Assembly (NCBI RefSeq): GCF_000378225.1
Contig: NZ_KB905143.1
Location: 1 to 64,000, forward strand
Reading direction: 5' to 3'
DNA from: Methylophilus methylotrophus DSM 46235 = ATCC 53528
GTDB lineage: Bacteria > Pseudomonadota > Gammaproteobacteria > Burkholderiales > Methylophilaceae
Length of the DNA: 64,000 bases
Position 1 is the first letter of the stretch, and every line of letters starts with the position of its first letter. This document shows, piece after piece, positions 40,232 through 49,349 of this stretch. A model generated the notes under the pieces. That model ran no database searches and was not told the DNA's origin. It worked only from the letters and a program-made list of their open reading frames with translations. The position numbers were made by a program, and so were the translations under genes.

Positions 40232-41062
40232 ATGAAATTACGATTTACCAAAATGCAGGGCGCAGGCAATGACTTTGTAGTGATTGATGCGACAAAAAGC
40301 CCTGTGCATCTTTCCCACGCGCAAATCCAGCACATTGCCAACCGCTACTTTGGTGTTGGTTGTGACCAGTTACTGATGGTGGAATCCACTGACACGCCCG
40401 GCGTTGATTTCCGTTACCGTATTTTTAACGCCGACGGTGGCGAAGTTGAACAATGCGGCAATGGCGCACGCTGTTTTGTACGCTTTGTGGTCGACAAAGG
40501 CCTGACTAGCAAACGTGACATCCGCGTAGAAACTGCCAGCGGCGTTATTACCCTGATGTTGCAAGATGATGGACAGGTCACCGTCAACATGGGTGCGCCT
40601 CGCTTTGCGCCGGCGCAGATCCCTTTTGAGGCTGAGCAACAAGCGACCACTTATGAATTACCGCTAGCTAGCGAAACCGTCACCGTGAGCGCAGTTTCCA
40701 TGGGCAACCCGCATGCTGTGATGCTGGTGGATAACGTACACACGGCGGAAGTAGCCAGCCTGGGGCCGCAAATCGAATCCCATACACGATTCCCGCAACG
40801 CGTGAATGCGGGCTTTATGCAGGTACTTAATGAGCATGAAATCAACCTGCGTGTGTATGAGCGTGGCAGCGGAGAAACCCTGGCTTGTGGCACAGGCGCC
40901 TGCGCGGCCGCCGTCAGTGGCATCCAGTTGGGGACTTTGCAAAGCCCGGTCAAAGTACATACCCGTGGCGGCATCCTGACCATACAATGGGCAGGCGGAG
41001 ACACGCCTGTCCTCATGACCGGCCCGGCAGAGATTGTATTTGACGGCGAAATTGAAATTTAA
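40232..41062 (+). CDS. dapF: Diaminopimelate epimerase
   Basis: DapF converts LL- to meso-diaminopimelate for lysine and peptidoglycan. The 276-residue product begins with [20 protein letters not shown]. It has the two catalytic cysteines in [14 protein letters not shown] and [12 protein letters not shown]. The start has only a GAG as a possible ribosome binding site. It leads the conserved dapF-DUF484-xerC cluster. Confidence 0.97.
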   Translation: MKLRFTKMQGAGNDFVVIDATKSPVHLSHAQIQHIANRYFGVGCDQLLMVESTDTPGVDFRYRIFNADGGEVEQCGNGARCFVRFVVDKGLTSKRDIRVETASGVITLMLQDDGQVTVNMGAPRFAPAQIPFEAEQQATTYELPLASETVTVSAVSMGNPHAVMLVDNVHTAEVASLGPQIESHTRFPQRVNAGFMQVLNEHEINLRVYERGSGETLACGTGACAAAVSGIQLGTLQSPVKVHTRGGILTIQWAGGDTPVLMTGPAEIVFDGEIEI

Positions 41063-41082
41063 TTAGAAGAATCAGCAGTATC

Positions 41083-41736
41083 ATGGAAGAAAGCATCAAC
41101 GAAAACGACATCAAGCATTACCTCAAAGCGCATCCTGACTTCTTTGAGCGTCATGCCCATCTGCTGGCAGAGCTGTTCTTGCCCAGCCCGCATGGCAAAG
41201 GTACGATTTCACTGGCTGAACGCCAGCAAATCGCCCAGCGCGACAAAATCCGCGTGCTCGAATCACGCTTTACCGAGCTGATACTGACCGCTGAAGAAAA
41301 TGAAGCCACCGCAGGTAAAGTGCATGAGCTGACCTTGGGTTTATTGTATGCCAAGGATGTAGAGGCATTGCATACCCACTTGGTGGAGTTCCTCGCTGCA
41401 CATTTCCAGCTGCCCAATGCGCAACTTAAATTGTGGGTGAACGAGAGTCATGCCGCAGACCACCTGTTTATTGATGCCGAAGAGTCCCTTAAAAACTGGG
41501 CCAAGGATTTAAGCCAGCCTTATTGCGGCACTTTGCCTACCATGGATATCGCTGGGTGGTTTACCGACACACCTGCCTCACTGGCAGTGATCCCCATGCG
41601 TTACCAAGAGGTCACATTTGGACTGATGGCGATCCCCAGTGAGCAGCGCAGCCGCTTTTATGCCGGCATGGGCACCCTGTTCCTCAACCAGATCGGTGAA
41701 CTAGTGAGCGCTTCACTGGCCAGATATATCATATGA
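41083..41736 (+). CDS. DUF484 family protein
   Basis: A 217-residue GAF-like protein of the DUF484 family, conserved beside xerC. The opening NDIKHYLKAHPDFFERHAHLLAELFLPSPHGKGTISLAERQ is diagnostic, followed by a coiled segment (QRDKIRVLESRFTELILTAEENE) and a GAF-type core. Its function is unknown. It follows dapF after 20 nt; the stop overlaps a short ORF start (ATGA) and xerC lies 200 nt further on. Confidence 0.9.
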   Translation: MEESINENDIKHYLKAHPDFFERHAHLLAELFLPSPHGKGTISLAERQQIAQRDKIRVLESRFTELILTAEENEATAGKVHELTLGLLYAKDVEALHTHLVEFLAAHFQLPNAQLKLWVNESHAADHLFIDAEESLKNWAKDLSQPYCGTLPTMDIAGWFTDTPASLAVIPMRYQEVTFGLMAIPSEQRSRFYAGMGTLFLNQIGELVSASLARYII

Positions 41737-41945
41737 AAGCCCCCGCTGAGGTTTCCGCCAAGAGGGATATTCTTGCGGCAACTGTCAGCGTGAATCAAAC
41801 ATGGCTGCGCGGCCAAATTGCCGCGTTGCACGGTACTCGAAACCCTCATGTACTGTCATGTACATTCCGGTTCCTGCGTGCCGTGCGCCTTGCACTTCCT
41901 GCCACTCGTTCATGTTTACAATACCAAGTTTGTTGCCATGCATGA
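41733..41945 (+). CDS. Possible small ORF bridging DUF484 and xerC
   Basis: A 70-codon frame whose ATG overlaps the DUF484 stop (ATGA) and whose end overlaps the xerC ATG by eight bases. It fills the otherwise empty 200-nt gap. The translation (MKAPAEVSAKRDILAATVSV...) resembles nothing I recognise and has several Cys. It could be a coupling ORF, a degraded 5' extension of xerC, or chance. The existence of a protein is doubtful. Confidence 0.2.
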   Translation: MKAPAEVSAKRDILAATVSVNQTWLRGQIAALHGTRNPHVLSCTFRFLRAVRLALPATRSCLQYQVCCHA

Positions 41946-42819
41946 ACTGCTAGCCGACTACCTCGACTTCCTCCATTTTGAGCGCGGCCTGAGCGAGCAC
42001 ACACGCAACAACTACCAACGGGATATTGAGCGCTTGATAAAAAGTGCGACGCAAGATTTGCAGGCCCTCACGCCGCAGGATATCCGCCGCCAGATAGCCA
42101 GCCTGCATGGTCAAGGCATGCATGGGCGTAGCATCGCACGCATGCTGTCGAGCTGGCGTGGATTCTTCCGTTACCTGGTCCTGCACAAAGGCTTTCCGTC
42201 CAATCCAGTCACAGGCTTGCGCGCGCCTAAAGCAGCCAAATCCTTGCCACATGCAATGTCGATTGAGCAAACCAACAAGCTGATTGAAATCGACAGTGAT
42301 GAACCTATTGCCGTGCGTGACCGTGCGATTCTTGAGCTGTTCTATTCTTCTGGCCTGCGCCTAAGTGAGCTGGTAGGGCTGAACATAGATCGCCTGGACC
42401 TGCAAGAAGGCCTGGTGACAGTCATAGGCAAAGGGAACAAAACACGCATGGTTCCCTTGGGCAGCAAGGCAGTCATGGCAATGAAGGACTGGCTGGCTAT
42501 AAGGAACTTATGGCTGCTCAGACGGCCTTCTGAAACTGCCGTGTTTATCAGCAAGCAAGGGCGCCGCATCCATGCACGCACGGTGCAAACACGTATCAAC
42601 CATTGGGTCATCAAACAAGGCTTGCCTAATCACGTGCATCCGCATATGTTGCGCCACAGCTTTGCCAGCCATGTGCTGCAAAGCAGCGGGGATTTGCGCG
42701 CAGTACAGGAAATGCTGGGGCATGCCAATATCAGCACGACGCAAGTCTACACCCATCTAGACTTCCAGCACCTGAGCAAGATTTACGATGCCGCGCATCC
42801 GCGAGCACGCAAAAAATAG
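41938..42819 (+). CDS. xerC: Site-specific tyrosine recombinase XerC
   Basis: XerC resolves chromosome dimers at dif with XerD. The 293 residues show the N-terminal core-binding domain (LLADYLDFLHFERGLSEHTR) and the catalytic residues: Arg in SSGLRLSELVGL, Lys in VIGKGNKTRMVPL, His-x2-Arg in HPHMLRHSFASHVL, and the nucleophile Tyr in ISTTQVYTHLD. I chose the ATG at 41938; upstream extension to 41818 is not supported by the family. No XerD partner is in the window. Confidence 0.95.
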   Translation: MHELLADYLDFLHFERGLSEHTRNNYQRDIERLIKSATQDLQALTPQDIRRQIASLHGQGMHGRSIARMLSSWRGFFRYLVLHKGFPSNPVTGLRAPKAAKSLPHAMSIEQTNKLIEIDSDEPIAVRDRAILELFYSSGLRLSELVGLNIDRLDLQEGLVTVIGKGNKTRMVPLGSKAVMAMKDWLAIRNLWLLRRPSETAVFISKQGRRIHARTVQTRINHWVIKQGLPNHVHPHMLRHSFASHVLQSSGDLRAVQEMLGHANISTTQVYTHLDFQHLSKIYDAAHPRARKK

Positions 42820-43003
42820 TTTGTTTATCTTGGCAGTCACTACCCATCATTTTGCAAGACGAAGGTTTTGCAAGACAGAAAAATATGGCAAAATAACCCG
42901 ACTAAATTAGTAAACCTTTACCAGTCTCGTGACTCTAACGTCACATCGCCTACACATTAAAAATGCAGGCAATTATTTCAACAAACCAAAAAAGGAAACC
43001 TCC

Positions 43004-43585
43004 ATGGAACACGCCTTACCAGCTTTGCCATTTGCAAAAAACGCTTTGGCCCCACACATGTCAGAAGAAACTTTCGACTATCACTATAGCAAGCACCACC
43101 AAGCTTATGTCACCAATCTAAACAACCTGATCAAAGGCACCGAGTTTGAAAACGCCCCATTGGAAGATATCATTAAAAAGTCTTCTGGCGGCATTTATAA
43201 CAACTCCGCCCAAGTTTGGAACCACACCTTCTTCTGGAACTGCCTGTCACCCAACGGTGGCGGCGAACCAACAGGTGCGCTGGCTGCAGCCATCAACGCC
43301 AAATGGGGTTCTTACGAAGAGTTCAAAAAAGCCTTCCAAACCTCAGCAGTTGGCAACTTTGGCTCTGGCTGGACCTGGCTTGTTAAAAAGGCCGATGGCT
43401 CTGTTGATATCGTCAATATGGGCGCAGCCGGCACACCACTGACAACGGGTGACAAAGCGTTGCTGACCATAGACGTATGGGAACATGCCTACTACATCGA
43501 TCACCGCAATGCACGTCCTAAATTCGTTGAAACTTTCCTCAATCACCTGGTTAACTGGGAATTTGCAGCGAAGAATTTTGCTTAA
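43004..43585 (+). CDS. sodB: Superoxide dismutase (Fe type)
   Basis: A 193-residue cytosolic iron superoxide dismutase. Ligand regions are seen as [17 protein letters not shown] (His), [10 protein letters not shown] (His), and [20 protein letters not shown] (Asp and His). The motif FGSGWTWLV and the overall order fit Fe-SOD rather than Mn-SOD, but metal specificity cannot be proved by eye. AAAGGAAACCTCC precedes the ATG at 43004. It is the last core-type gene before the metal island; three direct repeats and a terminator follow. Confidence 0.94.
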   Translation: MEHALPALPFAKNALAPHMSEETFDYHYSKHHQAYVTNLNNLIKGTEFENAPLEDIIKKSSGGIYNNSAQVWNHTFFWNCLSPNGGGEPTGALAAAINAKWGSYEEFKKAFQTSAVGNFGSGWTWLVKKADGSVDIVNMGAAGTPLTTGDKALLTIDVWEHAYYIDHRNARPKFVETFLNHLVNWEFAAKNFA

Positions 43586-43606
43586 GTAATTTTAATATAT
43601 TTTGCG

Positions 43607-43678
43607 TTAATTAATACGTAACTTTGATAATTAATACGTAGTTTTTATCAAACAGTGAATTAATTAATACGTAACTTT
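43607..43678. repeat. Three direct repeats TTAATTAATACGTAACTTT after sodB
   Basis: Two identical 19-bp copies (43607-43625 and 43660-43678) with a diverged copy between them (43629-43646, AATTAATACGTAGTTTTT). They lie between the sodB stop and its terminator, just where the sequence turns more A+T-rich. They could be protein-binding iterons or the scar of an insertion. Confidence 0.8.
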
Positions 43679-43680
43679 AA

Positions 43681-43713
43681 AAGGCCTCTAAATTAACTTT
43701 TAGAGGCCTTTTT
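43681..43713 (+). terminator. Intrinsic terminator after sodB
   Basis: AAGGCCTCTAAA/TTTAGAGGCCTT, a 12-bp perfect stem with a 6-nt loop, followed by TTT. It lies about 95 nt after the sodB stop, directly behind the three repeats. Positions 43714-43960 hold nothing else recognised. Confidence 0.85.
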
Positions 43714-43974
43714 CATATCAAAAATGGCATTATTCTTGATACTTTCTCTGAATAAAGGTATCAAAACATTCAAAATCAATGAGTTAGACGATTAAAACGA
43801 GGTGATTGACTAGAAACCGTTCTGATTTAGGATGATTTAGGTTTCTTACTATCTGACAATAGAGCGATAATAACTTATCCTGGACTCTGTTGGAGTGCTA
43901 CTTGAGGTATTCTTCGGATGGTCTCCAACGCCAACTCTCTTTCCGACTACTGATTTTTTGTGATGGAGCTTGCA

Positions 43975-44472
43975 ATGAATGCAGCGATTTGGGGATTAAT
44001 TGGAACTCTAGTAGGGGAATTGCGTGATTTAACGCTGTGGTGTGAAGGCATGGTGTGGTGTTCGCCTGAACGGCATGGTGCTATGACTGGGATTATGAAA
44101 TCACAGATCGATTGGATACCCTTAAGCATGGGAGCTATTCGACCGACACAAGGAAAAACACTTGCGGTGATGCAGGTGTCTGGTGGATCTCAATCATTTA
44201 ACGCTGTGAACCAAATGCGGATTTTAGGACGCTGGATGCGGATGATCACTATCCCAAATCAATCATCGGTGGCTAAAGCTTTCCAAGAATTTGATGAAGT
44301 TGGTCGAATGAAGCCTTCGGCATACTATGACCGAGTCGTGGATGTCATGGAAGAATTGGTTAAATTTACACTACTCACCCGGGATGTTTCTGAATTCCTG
44401 ATTAATAGATACAGTGAACGCAAGGAATCAGCCGAAGCACTTGGCAAACGTGTTAATCTAGGATCGATATAG
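43975..44472 (+). pseudogene. arsH: arsH 3' fragment fused to a foreign N-terminus
   Basis: From about residue 15 (44017) the product matches ArsH, an NADPH-dependent FMN reductase/organoarsenical oxidase: [38 protein letters not shown] and [17 protein letters not shown] follow each other, and the C-terminus [15 protein letters not shown] is intact. The N-terminal ~90 residues of ArsH, including the first FMN-phosphate loop, are missing and replaced by [14 protein letters not shown], which is unrelated. TGGAG lies six nt before the ATG at 43975. It is probably non-functional as ArsH; no other ars genes are nearby. Confidence 0.85.
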
Positions 44473-44803
44473 TTGCAATTACCAAAGGTATACGTTTGCA
44501 TAGTAGGATAGCTGAATAGAGCGAAGTAAGAAACACAGACAAGATAGTGTCACACCCTCAACAAAGTTGCTCAATGAAATTGTTAAATGCTCACGGAAGT
44601 AGAGATTGATTTACTACGGAAAAGTGAATGAGAGATTTCCGAACTGGTCCAAATATTTTTTAAAAAAAAGGAGCATTAGTCAGTCGCTAGCAGCTTGAAA
44701 GCCCTCAATTTAATTGAATGGATATTTCATAATTAAGAGCTTTACTGAAACCTGATGAAAGCTAGATTAACAACGTATGGCTTATTTGCAACCGCATTCA
44801 GCA

Positions 44804-44834
44804 GAGGTGCATCATTAGCGTACTAATGCACCTC
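44804..44834. repeat. Imperfect hairpin in the arsH-copZ gap
   Basis: GAGGTGC/GCACCTC outer stem and ATTAG/CTAAT inner stem around loop CGTA, with a 3-base bulge. There is no T-run on either side. Apart from this, the 44473-44976 gap shows no coding region or RNA gene I can recognise. Confidence 0.5.
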
Positions 44835-44976
44835 TAGTACAAATGCAACATATTCATGAATGCCCAAAATCCAACAATCGGATCCCTTTTAAAGAACAAA
44901 TCCTACGAATATGTAAGAGAAATCAATTAATGAATTCTCTTAGGGTCTCCAGGCAAGGGATGCCTTTCAGCTATAT

Positions 44977-45183
44977 CTAATCAAGAGTTCCCACCATAGG
45001 TTTATATCCTGCATTAGACATGGCTTGGATAATATCCTCTTCAGAATGGTCTGTACGCACAGTTACAGTTTTTGTGGGCAGATTAACCTCCACATTAGCA
45101 CTTTCGTCCACCCGTAGAATCGCGTTCTTGATTGCATTTACACAGCCACCACAGCTCATTTTTGGTATATTAAACGTATACAT
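44977..45183 (-). CDS. copZ: Copper chaperone with HMA domain (CopZ-like)
   Basis: A 68-residue heavy-metal-associated domain protein: MYTFNIPKMSCGGCVNAIKN has the MxCxxC copper-binding motif (here CGGC). The beta-alpha-beta-beta-alpha-beta pattern (EVNLPTKTVTVRTD, IIQAMSNAGYKP) is complete. It is a cytosolic Cu(I) carrier that delivers to CopA-type ATPases. It is divergent from copA, and each has its own MerR-type promoter with a 19-bp spacer, so CueR probably controls both. Confidence 0.93.
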   Translation of the reverse strand: MYTFNIPKMSCGGCVNAIKNAILRVDESANVEVNLPTKTVTVRTDHSEEDIIQAMSNAGYKPMVGTLD

Positions 45184-45213
45184 ATAGCATACCCTTTCAA
45201 TAGTAGAAGTATC

Positions 45214-45244
45214 ACTTTAGATCTTACCATCATGGTAAGGTCAA
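45214..45244 (-). promoter_or_regulatory. CueR-type promoter of copZ
   Basis: On the minus strand TTGACC (45239-45244), a 19-bp spacer, then TAAAGT (45214-45219). The spacer contains the perfect dyad CTTACCATGATGGTAAG. The overlong 19-bp spacer and dyad are the hallmark of MerR-family activation. Confidence 0.8.
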
Positions 45245-45266
45245 GCAATTTTGATCTGAATACTTC

Positions 45267-45297
45267 TTGACCTTCCAAGGGTGGGAATCTTTAGGAT
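45267..45297 (+). promoter_or_regulatory. CueR-type promoter of copA
   Basis: TTGACC (45267-45272), a 19-bp spacer, TAGGAT (45292-45297). The spacer carries an imperfect dyad (ACCTTCC...GGGAATCT), close to the CTTGACCTTCC type seen upstream of enterobacterial copA. The copA ATG follows 29 nt later after GGAGG. Confidence 0.8.
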
Positions 45298-45326
45298 GAT
45301 CACAATGACTACACTCGGAGGCAAAA

Positions 45327-47516
45327 ATGGACAATTCTGATCACTCTTTAGATATCGCCATCAGTGGTATGAGTTGCGCGTCCTGCGTCACAGCTGTAGA
45401 AAATGCTTTGCGCAAAATTCCTGAAATTAAATCGGCAAGCGTAAATCTAGCCACTGAAAAAGCCCATGTGGCGCTTAAAGAAGGCATGCCTTTTCAGCCG
45501 CAAACTATTTTAAAAGCTATTTTTGATGCCGGGTATGGCGCTGAATTACTGACGCACACTCACAGCCTAAAACATCATGACGACGAGTCAGCCAATGGCA
45601 TCCGCATTGTGATGGCAATCTTATTAAGTGTTCCTCTCATTATTCCGATGCTAATTAGTCTGGCAGGTGGGCAATGGAATTTACCTGTATGGGTTCAGTG
45701 GCTATTGGCAACACCGGTGCAGTTTTATCTAGGTGCAGGGTTCTATACTTCCGCTTGGAAGGCCATCAAGAACAGAACCGGCAATATGGATCTGCTGGTA
45801 GCCCTCGGTACTTCAGCTGCTTATTTACTGTCGATATACATGATGTTGCAAGGTCATGAGCACCTATATTTCGAGGCTTCGAGTGTGGTGATTACACTGG
45901 TGCTGTTAGGAAAATGGCTGGAGAAGCGAGCAAAAAGACAAACGACAGAGGCCATACGTGCCTTACAGAAATTAAGACCTGAGACTGCCCGAGTAAAGCG
46001 CTTAGATGCAGAGCTTGATATTCCCCTACAGGAAGTCATGATTGATGACATGGTGATCATTCGCCCAGGCGAGCGTATACCGGTAGATGCCGTGATTATC
46101 GAGGGAAGTAGCCACGTTGATGAATCTATGATGACGGGCGAAAGCGAGCCGGTTAGTAAAGTGGCAGGTAATAAAGTGATTGGCGGCGCAGTAAATATTG
46201 ATGGCATGCTGCTGGTTAAAACGATGGCGATAGGTGCTGAAAGCACGCTGTCTCGTATTATCCGTCTTGTTGAGGATGCACAAACGGCAAAGCCAGAAAT
46301 TCAGCGCCTGGTTGATAAAGTAAGCGCAGTTTTTGTGCCAGTGGTTATCGTTATTGCATTCATTACGTTACTTGCTTGGGGGCTATATTCAGCCAACTGG
46401 GAACAAGCAATTTTGAACGCTGTGGCCGTTTTGGTGATTGCTTGCCCATGTGCGCTCGGCTTAGCCACGCCAACTGCCATCATGGCAGGTACAGGGGTAG
46501 CCGCCCGCTACGGGATTTTAATTAAAGATGCAAAAGCATTAGAGCTTGCGCATAGCATCACCCAAGTGGTGTTTGATAAAACGGGTACCTTAACTGAAGG
46601 TAAACCAGTGCTGATGGCTTTTAAAGCAGTAGACGGTAACGATCAATCTTTATTAGAACTAGCTGCCAGCATTGAGCAAAACAGCTTACACCCATTAGCA
46701 AAAGCAGTTGTAGATCAACTTCAGTCATTAGGAAGTAGTCCAGCTATTGCCAGCGATGTCCGAGATGTGGCCGGACGTGGCTTAAACGGAAAAGTAAATG
46801 GTACTGTGATTTATGTGGGTAATCAACGTTGGATGGACGAACTCGGCGTATCTATTAACACTTTGAATGACCTGGCTTTAGGTTATAAAAATGCAGGTAA
46901 CACCATTTCTTGGGTGGCAAAAGGAAATATTGGGGCTGAACCGACGCTATTAGGTATGTTGGCTTTTGGGGATCAAATTAAAGTATCTTCTAGTAAAGCG
47001 ATTTCCGCATTGCATGATAAGGGTGTCAAAACGCTATTATTAACTGGCGACAACAGCATTAGTGCAGCCCGTGTTGCGGACATGATTGGGATTGATGAAG
47101 TATTAGCAGAACAAACGCCAGAATCAAAAGCTAGCAGCATTGCATCCTTGCGTAAGAAAGATACTGTGATTGCCATGGTGGGTGATGGGATCAATGATGC
47201 ACCGGCATTAGCTGCTGCCGATGTGAGTTTTGCCATGTCTTCAGGGACAGATGTAGCCATGCACACTGCTGATATCACCCTGATGCGTTCAGACCCAAGC
47301 TTGGTGGCAGATACTATTGATATTTCGCGTAGGACTTATAGCAAGATTAAACAAAACTTGTTCTGGGCATTTATCTACAATTTAATTGGCATTCCCCTGG
47401 CTGCAATGGGTTTACTAAGTCCAGTCATTGCAGGGGCTGCCATGGCGTTCAGCTCGGTCAGTGTCGTATTGAATGCCTTGATGTTAAGCAAATGGCGCCC
47501 CACAAACAAAAGATAA
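45327..47516 (+). CDS. copA: Cu(I)-exporting P1B-type ATPase CopA
   Basis: A 729-residue P1B-1 ATPase that pumps Cu(I) from cytosol to periplasm. One N-terminal HMA domain has GMSCASC; the membrane metal site is [10 protein letters not shown] (CPC in the sixth helix), followed by the phosphorylation site [15 protein letters not shown] in [10 protein letters not shown] in NSLHPLAKA, and the hinge [15 protein letters not shown]. Start and length are normal. GGAGG precedes the ATG. It is followed after 9 nt by cueR, in the same operon. Confidence 0.96.
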   Translation: MDNSDHSLDIAISGMSCASCVTAVENALRKIPEIKSASVNLATEKAHVALKEGMPFQPQTILKAIFDAGYGAELLTHTHSLKHHDDESANGIRIVMAILLSVPLIIPMLISLAGGQWNLPVWVQWLLATPVQFYLGAGFYTSAWKAIKNRTGNMDLLVALGTSAAYLLSIYMMLQGHEHLYFEASSVVITLVLLGKWLEKRAKRQTTEAIRALQKLRPETARVKRLDAELDIPLQEVMIDDMVIIRPGERIPVDAVIIEGSSHVDESMMTGESEPVSKVAGNKVIGGAVNIDGMLLVKTMAIGAESTLSRIIRLVEDAQTAKPEIQRLVDKVSAVFVPVVIVIAFITLLAWGLYSANWEQAILNAVAVLVIACPCALGLATPTAIMAGTGVAARYGILIKDAKALELAHSITQVVFDKTGTLTEGKPVLMAFKAVDGNDQSLLELAASIEQNSLHPLAKAVVDQLQSLGSSPAIASDVRDVAGRGLNGKVNGTVIYVGNQRWMDELGVSINTLNDLALGYKNAGNTISWVAKGNIGAEPTLLGMLAFGDQIKVSSSKAISALHDKGVKTLLLTGDNSISAARVADMIGIDEVLAEQTPESKASSIASLRKKDTVIAMVGDGINDAPALAAADVSFAMSSGTDVAMHTADITLMRSDPSLVADTIDISRRTYSKIKQNLFWAFIYNLIGIPLAAMGLLSPVIAGAAMAFSSVSVVLNALMLSKWRPTNKR

Positions 47517-47525
47517 GGACGATAC

Positions 47526-47930
47526 ATGAACGGTGACTTATACAATATCGGACAGGCGGCAAAAGCTTCAGGAATCTCTGCAAAAATGATTCGTCATTAT
47601 GAAGAGGTTGGGCTGTTGCCAGCGGCATCAAGAACGTTTTCTAACTATAGGACGTATAACCATCAAGACGTGCATATGCTGCGCTTTATCCGGCATTCAC
47701 GCGATTTGGGCTTCTCGATTAAACAAATTGGCGACTTATTAAGCCTGTGGCGGGATAAGAACCGGCCAAGTAGTAAGGTTAAATCGTTGGCCGCTGATCA
47801 TATTGAAATGCTCAACAAAAAAATTGAAGAATTAAATACTATGAAATCAGAATTATCGCGTTTAGTCAGTTGCTGTCACGGCGATGATCGCCCCGACTGC
47901 CCAATCCTAGATAGCTTGTCCGCAGACTGA
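47526..47930 (+). CDS. cueR: MerR-family copper regulator CueR
   Basis: A 134-residue MerR-type activator. The winged helix-turn-helix (IGQAAKASGISAKMIRHYEEVGLLPA) is followed by the dimerisation coiled coil and the C-terminal metal loop CCHGDDRPDCPIL. The two Cys and the spacing are those of Cu(I)/Ag(I)/Au(I)-sensing CueR. It is encoded directly behind copA. The divergent copZ and copA promoters with 19-bp spacers are its expected targets, which makes an autoregulated copper circuit. Confidence 0.95.
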   Translation: MNGDLYNIGQAAKASGISAKMIRHYEEVGLLPAASRTFSNYRTYNHQDVHMLRFIRHSRDLGFSIKQIGDLLSLWRDKNRPSSKVKSLAADHIEMLNKKIEELNTMKSELSRLVSCCHGDDRPDCPILDSLSAD

Positions 47931-47955
47931 CCAAAGGCATAGAACATTCTTCTGC

Positions 47956-48894
47956 TCAACGCATTTGATTAATTTCAATGGATATATGCACTAACTCCTC
48001 ATGTATGTTTAATTGATTTTTAAAATAGGCAGGAGCCACCTCTGTATATGTGACAAGGCTAAGAATGCAAGCATATTTCCCTTTCCCAACTCGCCAAACA
48101 TGCAAGTCACTGATTTGGGCTTTTATCGGCGATTGTGCAATCACTTCGCGAATTTCTTCAACGACAGGCGCGGTCATCTCGGCGTCCAACAGCACGCGAC
48201 CAGTATCGCGTAGTAGACCATAGGCCCATATAGAAATTATGGCAGCACCAACTAGACCCATCATTGGGTCCATCCAATTTGCACCCCAAAGTTTGCCACC
48301 GAATAGCGCAATAATGGCTAGGACAGATGTGGCAGCATCAGCCACAACATGGATATAGGCTGACCTTAAATTCAGGTCGTGATGCCCATGATGATCATGC
48401 TCAGTATGTTCGTGACCATGCCCGTGGTCATGATGATGTCCATCTTTAAGTAACCAAGCAGAGACCAAATTGACCACCAGGCCCACGACTGCAATGCCAA
48501 TTGCTTGATTATAATGAATCGGACTAGGGGAAATTAACCGTTCAATAGATTGAAAGATCATTAGACCGGCGACCATGACTAAAAAAATAGCACTGGTATA
48601 ACCACCTAATACTTCTATTTTCCAGGTACCAAATGAAAAGCGAGGGTCATGTGCGTATTTCCGGGCCCAAAAATAAGCCAATACAGATAACCCTAAAGCC
48701 ACGGCATGTGAACTCATGTGCCAACCATCTGCAAGTAGTGCCATCGAGTTGTAATACCACCCCCCTGCAATCTCAACCACCATCATGACAGCAGTCAGAA
48801 TGGCAACACGCAAGGTATTCTTCTCAGCTAAGGGATTACCCTCATCAAATTTGTGCGAGTGCTTGAGGCTATCTAAGGAAATTGATTGTGTCAT
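47956..48894 (-). CDS. dmeF: Cation diffusion facilitator DmeF
   Basis: A 312-residue CDF-family antiporter for divalent cations. The first helices carry the metal-site pattern LLADGWHMSSHAVALG, and a His-rich cytoplasmic loop (HHHDHGHGHEHTEHDHHGHH) separates helices. It ends with the CDF cytoplasmic domain (AEMTAPVVEEIREVI, ISDLHVWRVGKG). The WHMxSH metal site and the pairing with a RcnR-like regulator point to DmeF, for Co(II)/Ni(II). Its gene is divergent from dmeR across a short operator-containing gap. Confidence 0.9.
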   Translation of the reverse strand: MTQSISLDSLKHSHKFDEGNPLAEKNTLRVAILTAVMMVVEIAGGWYYNSMALLADGWHMSSHAVALGLSVLAYFWARKYAHDPRFSFGTWKIEVLGGYTSAIFLVMVAGLMIFQSIERLISPSPIHYNQAIGIAVVGLVVNLVSAWLLKDGHHHDHGHGHEHTEHDHHGHHDLNLRSAYIHVVADAATSVLAIIALFGGKLWGANWMDPMMGLVGAAIISIWAYGLLRDTGRVLLDAEMTAPVVEEIREVIAQSPIKAQISDLHVWRVGKGKYACILSLVTYTEVAPAYFKNQLNIHEELVHISIEINQMR

Positions 48895-48919
48895 AATGGG
48901 TTCTCTATTTACAAAATAT

Positions 48920-48936
48920 AGTATACCCCAGTATAC
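48920..48936. promoter_or_regulatory. Candidate DmeR operator
   Basis: AGTATACCCCAGTATAC lies between the divergent dmeF and dmeR starts, inside a TATAG/ACG-flanked A+T tract. A C/G-run flanked by GTATAC sequences fits RcnR/DmeR-type operators (G-tract with flanking TATAC). Confidence 0.55.
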
Positions 48937-48962
48937 GTTTTACTCAAAAGAAAGGTTTTTTG

Positions 48963-49235
48963 ATGGCTCATTTAGCACAAGATAAAAAGAAACTATTGAC
49001 CCGCATTCGTCGCATTAAAGGACAAGCTGAAGCTATGGAGAAAGCTTTGAACGATGATATCGATTGTGCCGCCATTCTTCAGCAAGTTGCTTCAATTCGT
49101 GGTGCTGTGAATGGACTGATGTCAGAAATGCTTGTAAAGCACCTTCGCGAACATCTAGGGGAAAATGCGCCGCAAGAACTACGGCAGCAAGAACTAGAGC
49201 AAGTGGAGGATGTATTAAGATCTTATTTAAAATAA
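48963..49235 (+). CDS. dmeR: RcnR/FrmR-family repressor DmeR-like
   Basis: A 90-residue four-helix repressor of the CsoR/RcnR/FrmR family (DUF156). KKKLLTRIRRIKGQAEAMEKAL is the DNA-binding helix region. Possible metal ligands are His3 (MAH), Cys in DDIDC and His residues in VKHLREH. The core IRGAVNGLMSEML also resembles FrmR, so formaldehyde sensing cannot be excluded by sequence alone. The adjacent dmeF and the G-tract operator favour Ni/Co sensing. I chose the ATG at 48963; a TTG just upstream is the extended frame start. Confidence 0.85.
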   Translation: MAHLAQDKKKLLTRIRRIKGQAEAMEKALNDDIDCAAILQQVASIRGAVNGLMSEMLVKHLREHLGENAPQELRQQELEQVEDVLRSYLK

Positions 49236-49349
49236 ATACATTATTTCGATTGAAACGCTTGACCTTACCACTGTTGGAACCCTAATAATATTAACCATGC
49301 ACTAACAAATTTAGTACAACAACCAACAAAAAACATAAACCAAACACGA

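Noticed and set aside
43607-43678. CRISPR array
   Set aside because: Only three A+T-rich repeats, spacers too short and unequal, one copy diverged, no cas genes.
44473-44976. Hidden gene or small RNA in the arsH-copZ gap
   Set aside because: No open frame with a plausible start, no promoter-terminator pair; only an imperfect hairpin.
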